From NCBI RefSeq assembly GCF_003443535.1, contig NZ_CP031946.1, positions 2,046,001 to 2,110,000 on the forward strand: 64,000 bases of DNA. Reading direction: 5' to 3'. This DNA comes from Ruegeria sp. AD91A (GTDB lineage Bacteria; Pseudomonadota; Alphaproteobacteria; Rhodobacterales; Rhodobacteraceae). The notes under the pieces were generated by a model, which was not told the origin of the DNA, searched no databases, and was given only the letters and a program-made list of their open reading frames with translations. Each line of letters opens with the position of its first letter. Position 1 is the stretch's first letter. The translations under genes and the position numbers were made by a program. Below are positions 62,925 to 64,000 of the stretch, one piece after another.

Positions 62925-63689
62925 TCACCCCATCAGGCCCCGCCGCAGTAAATTCAAGCCGGCCACCAGCAAGACAAACAGTGTGACCTTGCGGAAACTG
63001 GCCTGATCAAAATGGTCCTGCAGCTTGATGCCCACCCACATCCCCGCCAAAGCAGGAAGAACCAAGGTCGCGGAAAATGGGATCGTCTCCGCGCGAACAA
63101 TACCGGACATCTGATGGGCAATTAGCAAAAGCACCGCGCCCAGCCCATAAATGACACCTTGTATTCGAATCTGTTCCTTCTTGGGTGTATTCAAAGCCGT
63201 AAGATAGGCAACCGTCGGCGGACCCCATATTCCCGACATGCCGCCGACGAAACCCGCAATGCCTCCGATCACGGCCTCAATACCCTGTGACGGGCGGCTC
63301 AGAGTCAAACGGGCGCCCAGTAATTGAAACAGAACGAACACAGATACGAATGCACCGATGAGGATCAGAAAAACAGAATTCGGGACCAGTGCGACAAGCT
63401 GCGCACTCAGCACCAGTAAGAGGCCGCCAACAACAAGAAATACCCGGAACCGAAGGATTGCAGAATAGGCTGCGCTGGCCCCACCCCGAAGTGCCTGAAG
63501 CCCATTGGTTACAAGTGTCGGCAAAATCAGACCCGCCAACGTCAGATCCGGCGGCAAAAAGGAATTAAGTCCTGACACAAACACCATGGGCATGGCAAAG
63601 CCAACTATACCCTTGATCCACCCTGCGGCAAAAGCGACGGCCATGGCCAACAGCAGTTCCTGCGGCGAGAGAATGGAAAACAGGTTCAT
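62925..63689 (-). CDS. Sulfite exporter TauE/SafE family permease
   Basis: 254 residues, about eight membrane helices in two inverted halves. AVAFAAGWIKGIVGFAMPMV and GGIAGFVGGMSGIWGPPTVAYLTAL are the paired TauE/SafE motifs. Family members export sulfite, sulfoacetate or other organosulfur anions. Monocistronic and divergent from the acyl-CoA dehydrogenase. Confidence 0.88.
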   Translation of the reverse strand: MNLFSILSPQELLLAMAVAFAAGWIKGIVGFAMPMVFVSGLNSFLPPDLTLAGLILPTLVTNGLQALRGGASAAYSAILRFRVFLVVGGLLLVLSAQLVALVPNSVFLILIGAFVSVFVLFQLLGARLTLSRPSQGIEAVIGGIAGFVGGMSGIWGPPTVAYLTALNTPKKEQIRIQGVIYGLGAVLLLIAHQMSGIVRAETIPFSATLVLPALAGMWVGIKLQDHFDQASFRKVTLFVLLVAGLNLLRRGLMG

Positions 63690-63833
63690 TCCCCCTAGAT
63701 ATCATCTGGATATTCTTCTGCATTGCAAAAATGATGGGGTAATATTTGAACTTTTTTACATCATAATTGGTATTTTTGTTGCGCTGCACGTGCAGCATGA
63801 TATGACCAGACGACCGAGGAAAGGACGCGATTC

Positions 63834-64000
63834 ATGGCCCACGACGGACAGGATATGACCGAGATGACAACTGCTGCAGTTTTGCCCGATCTTCTGAATA
63901 TGACCCGGGCTGCCGTACCCGCGATAGAAGCCGTTTTTGAAAAGGCCCGTGAATCCGTGCGCCGCATGGTCTCGGCAGATGGCCGTATCTCTGGCGCTCT
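63834..64000 (+). CDS. Acyl-CoA dehydrogenase, N-terminal fragment (cut by window edge)
   Basis: Only 55 codons are in view. The ATG at 63834 has AAGGA eight bases upstream. The reading (TTAAVLPDLLNMTRAAVPAIEAVFEKARESVRRMVSADGRISGAL) matches the N-terminal region of the larger Rhodobacterales acyl-CoA dehydrogenases, by recall. The active-site parts lie beyond the window. Confidence 0.6.
   Translation, partial: MAHDGQDMTEMTTAAVLPDLLNMTRAAVPAIEAVFEKARESVRRMVSADGRISGA

Overview
The window reads as chromosome of a Roseobacter-group alphaproteobacterium (Rhodobacterales, Ruegeria-like). This is inferred from GC-rich codon use, a ChvI-ChvG-HprK-RapZ-EIIA-HPr operon facing pckA, an etfBA/hbd block, a DUF6473-type protein, a corrinoid-methyltransferase/dimethylglycine-dehydrogenase-type cluster and a Rhodobacterales-style intergenic repeat. 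No rRNA, tRNA, CRISPR array or prophage is visible.

Layout. 1-7.8 kb: a plus-strand catabolic cluster (haloacid dehalogenase tail, three alpha/beta hydrolases including an enol-lactonase type, a PLP dehydratase, an MFS efflux pump, a zinc alcohol dehydrogenase, an enolase-superfamily enzyme) ending in an ArsR-type regulator. 7.8-12.1 kb: a large ABC-exporter-like protein with a ruined ATP site and a C-terminal cyclic-nucleotide-type domain, a DUF3307 membrane protein and an unknown protein. 12.2-19.4 kb: a minus-strand N-methyl catabolism cluster (TetR, FAD oxidoreductase, MttB-like protein, DMGDH/GcvT-type flavoprotein), then a GST and a small methyltransferase. 19.6-26.8 kb: a peptide-type ABC importer (fused double ATPase, binding protein, two permeases) coupled to a class III CoA-transferase. 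26.9-29.3 kb: an MscS-type channel. 29.7-36.2 kb: a tightly coupled seven-gene glycan cluster (four glycosyltransferases, phosphatase, deacetylase, methyltransferase).

36.2-41.3 kb is a C-P lyase (phosphonate) locus in decay. phnG, phnN, phnM and a DUF1045 gene look intact. phnH lacks a conserved internal block. phnI has a frameshift plus a large internal deletion. phnJ is fused in frame to the 3' half of phnL, so phnK, the PhnJ catalytic cysteines and the PhnL Walker A are all gone. An intact HAD gene sits between the phnI and phnJ remnants. A likely IS3-family orfA relic lies just upstream of phnG. The pathway should not function.

41.8-64 kb is mostly housekeeping: rpe, tuf, parC, an SH3-domain protein, an SDR, a HIG1-type protein, a PduO-type cobalamin adenosyltransferase, etfBA, hbd, an acyltransferase, the HPr/EIIA/RapZ/HprK/ChvG/ChvI operon, pckA, a small winged-helix protein, a TauE/SafE permease and the start of an acyl-CoA dehydrogenase. 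Between pckA and the winged-helix gene a minus-strand promoter followed by a strong terminator suggests an undescribed RNA of about 100 nt.

The observations most worth following are the phnJ-phnL chimera and decaying C-P lyase locus, the ATPase-dead ABC exporter, the glycan cluster with its methyltransferase paralogue elsewhere in the window, and the candidate small RNA.
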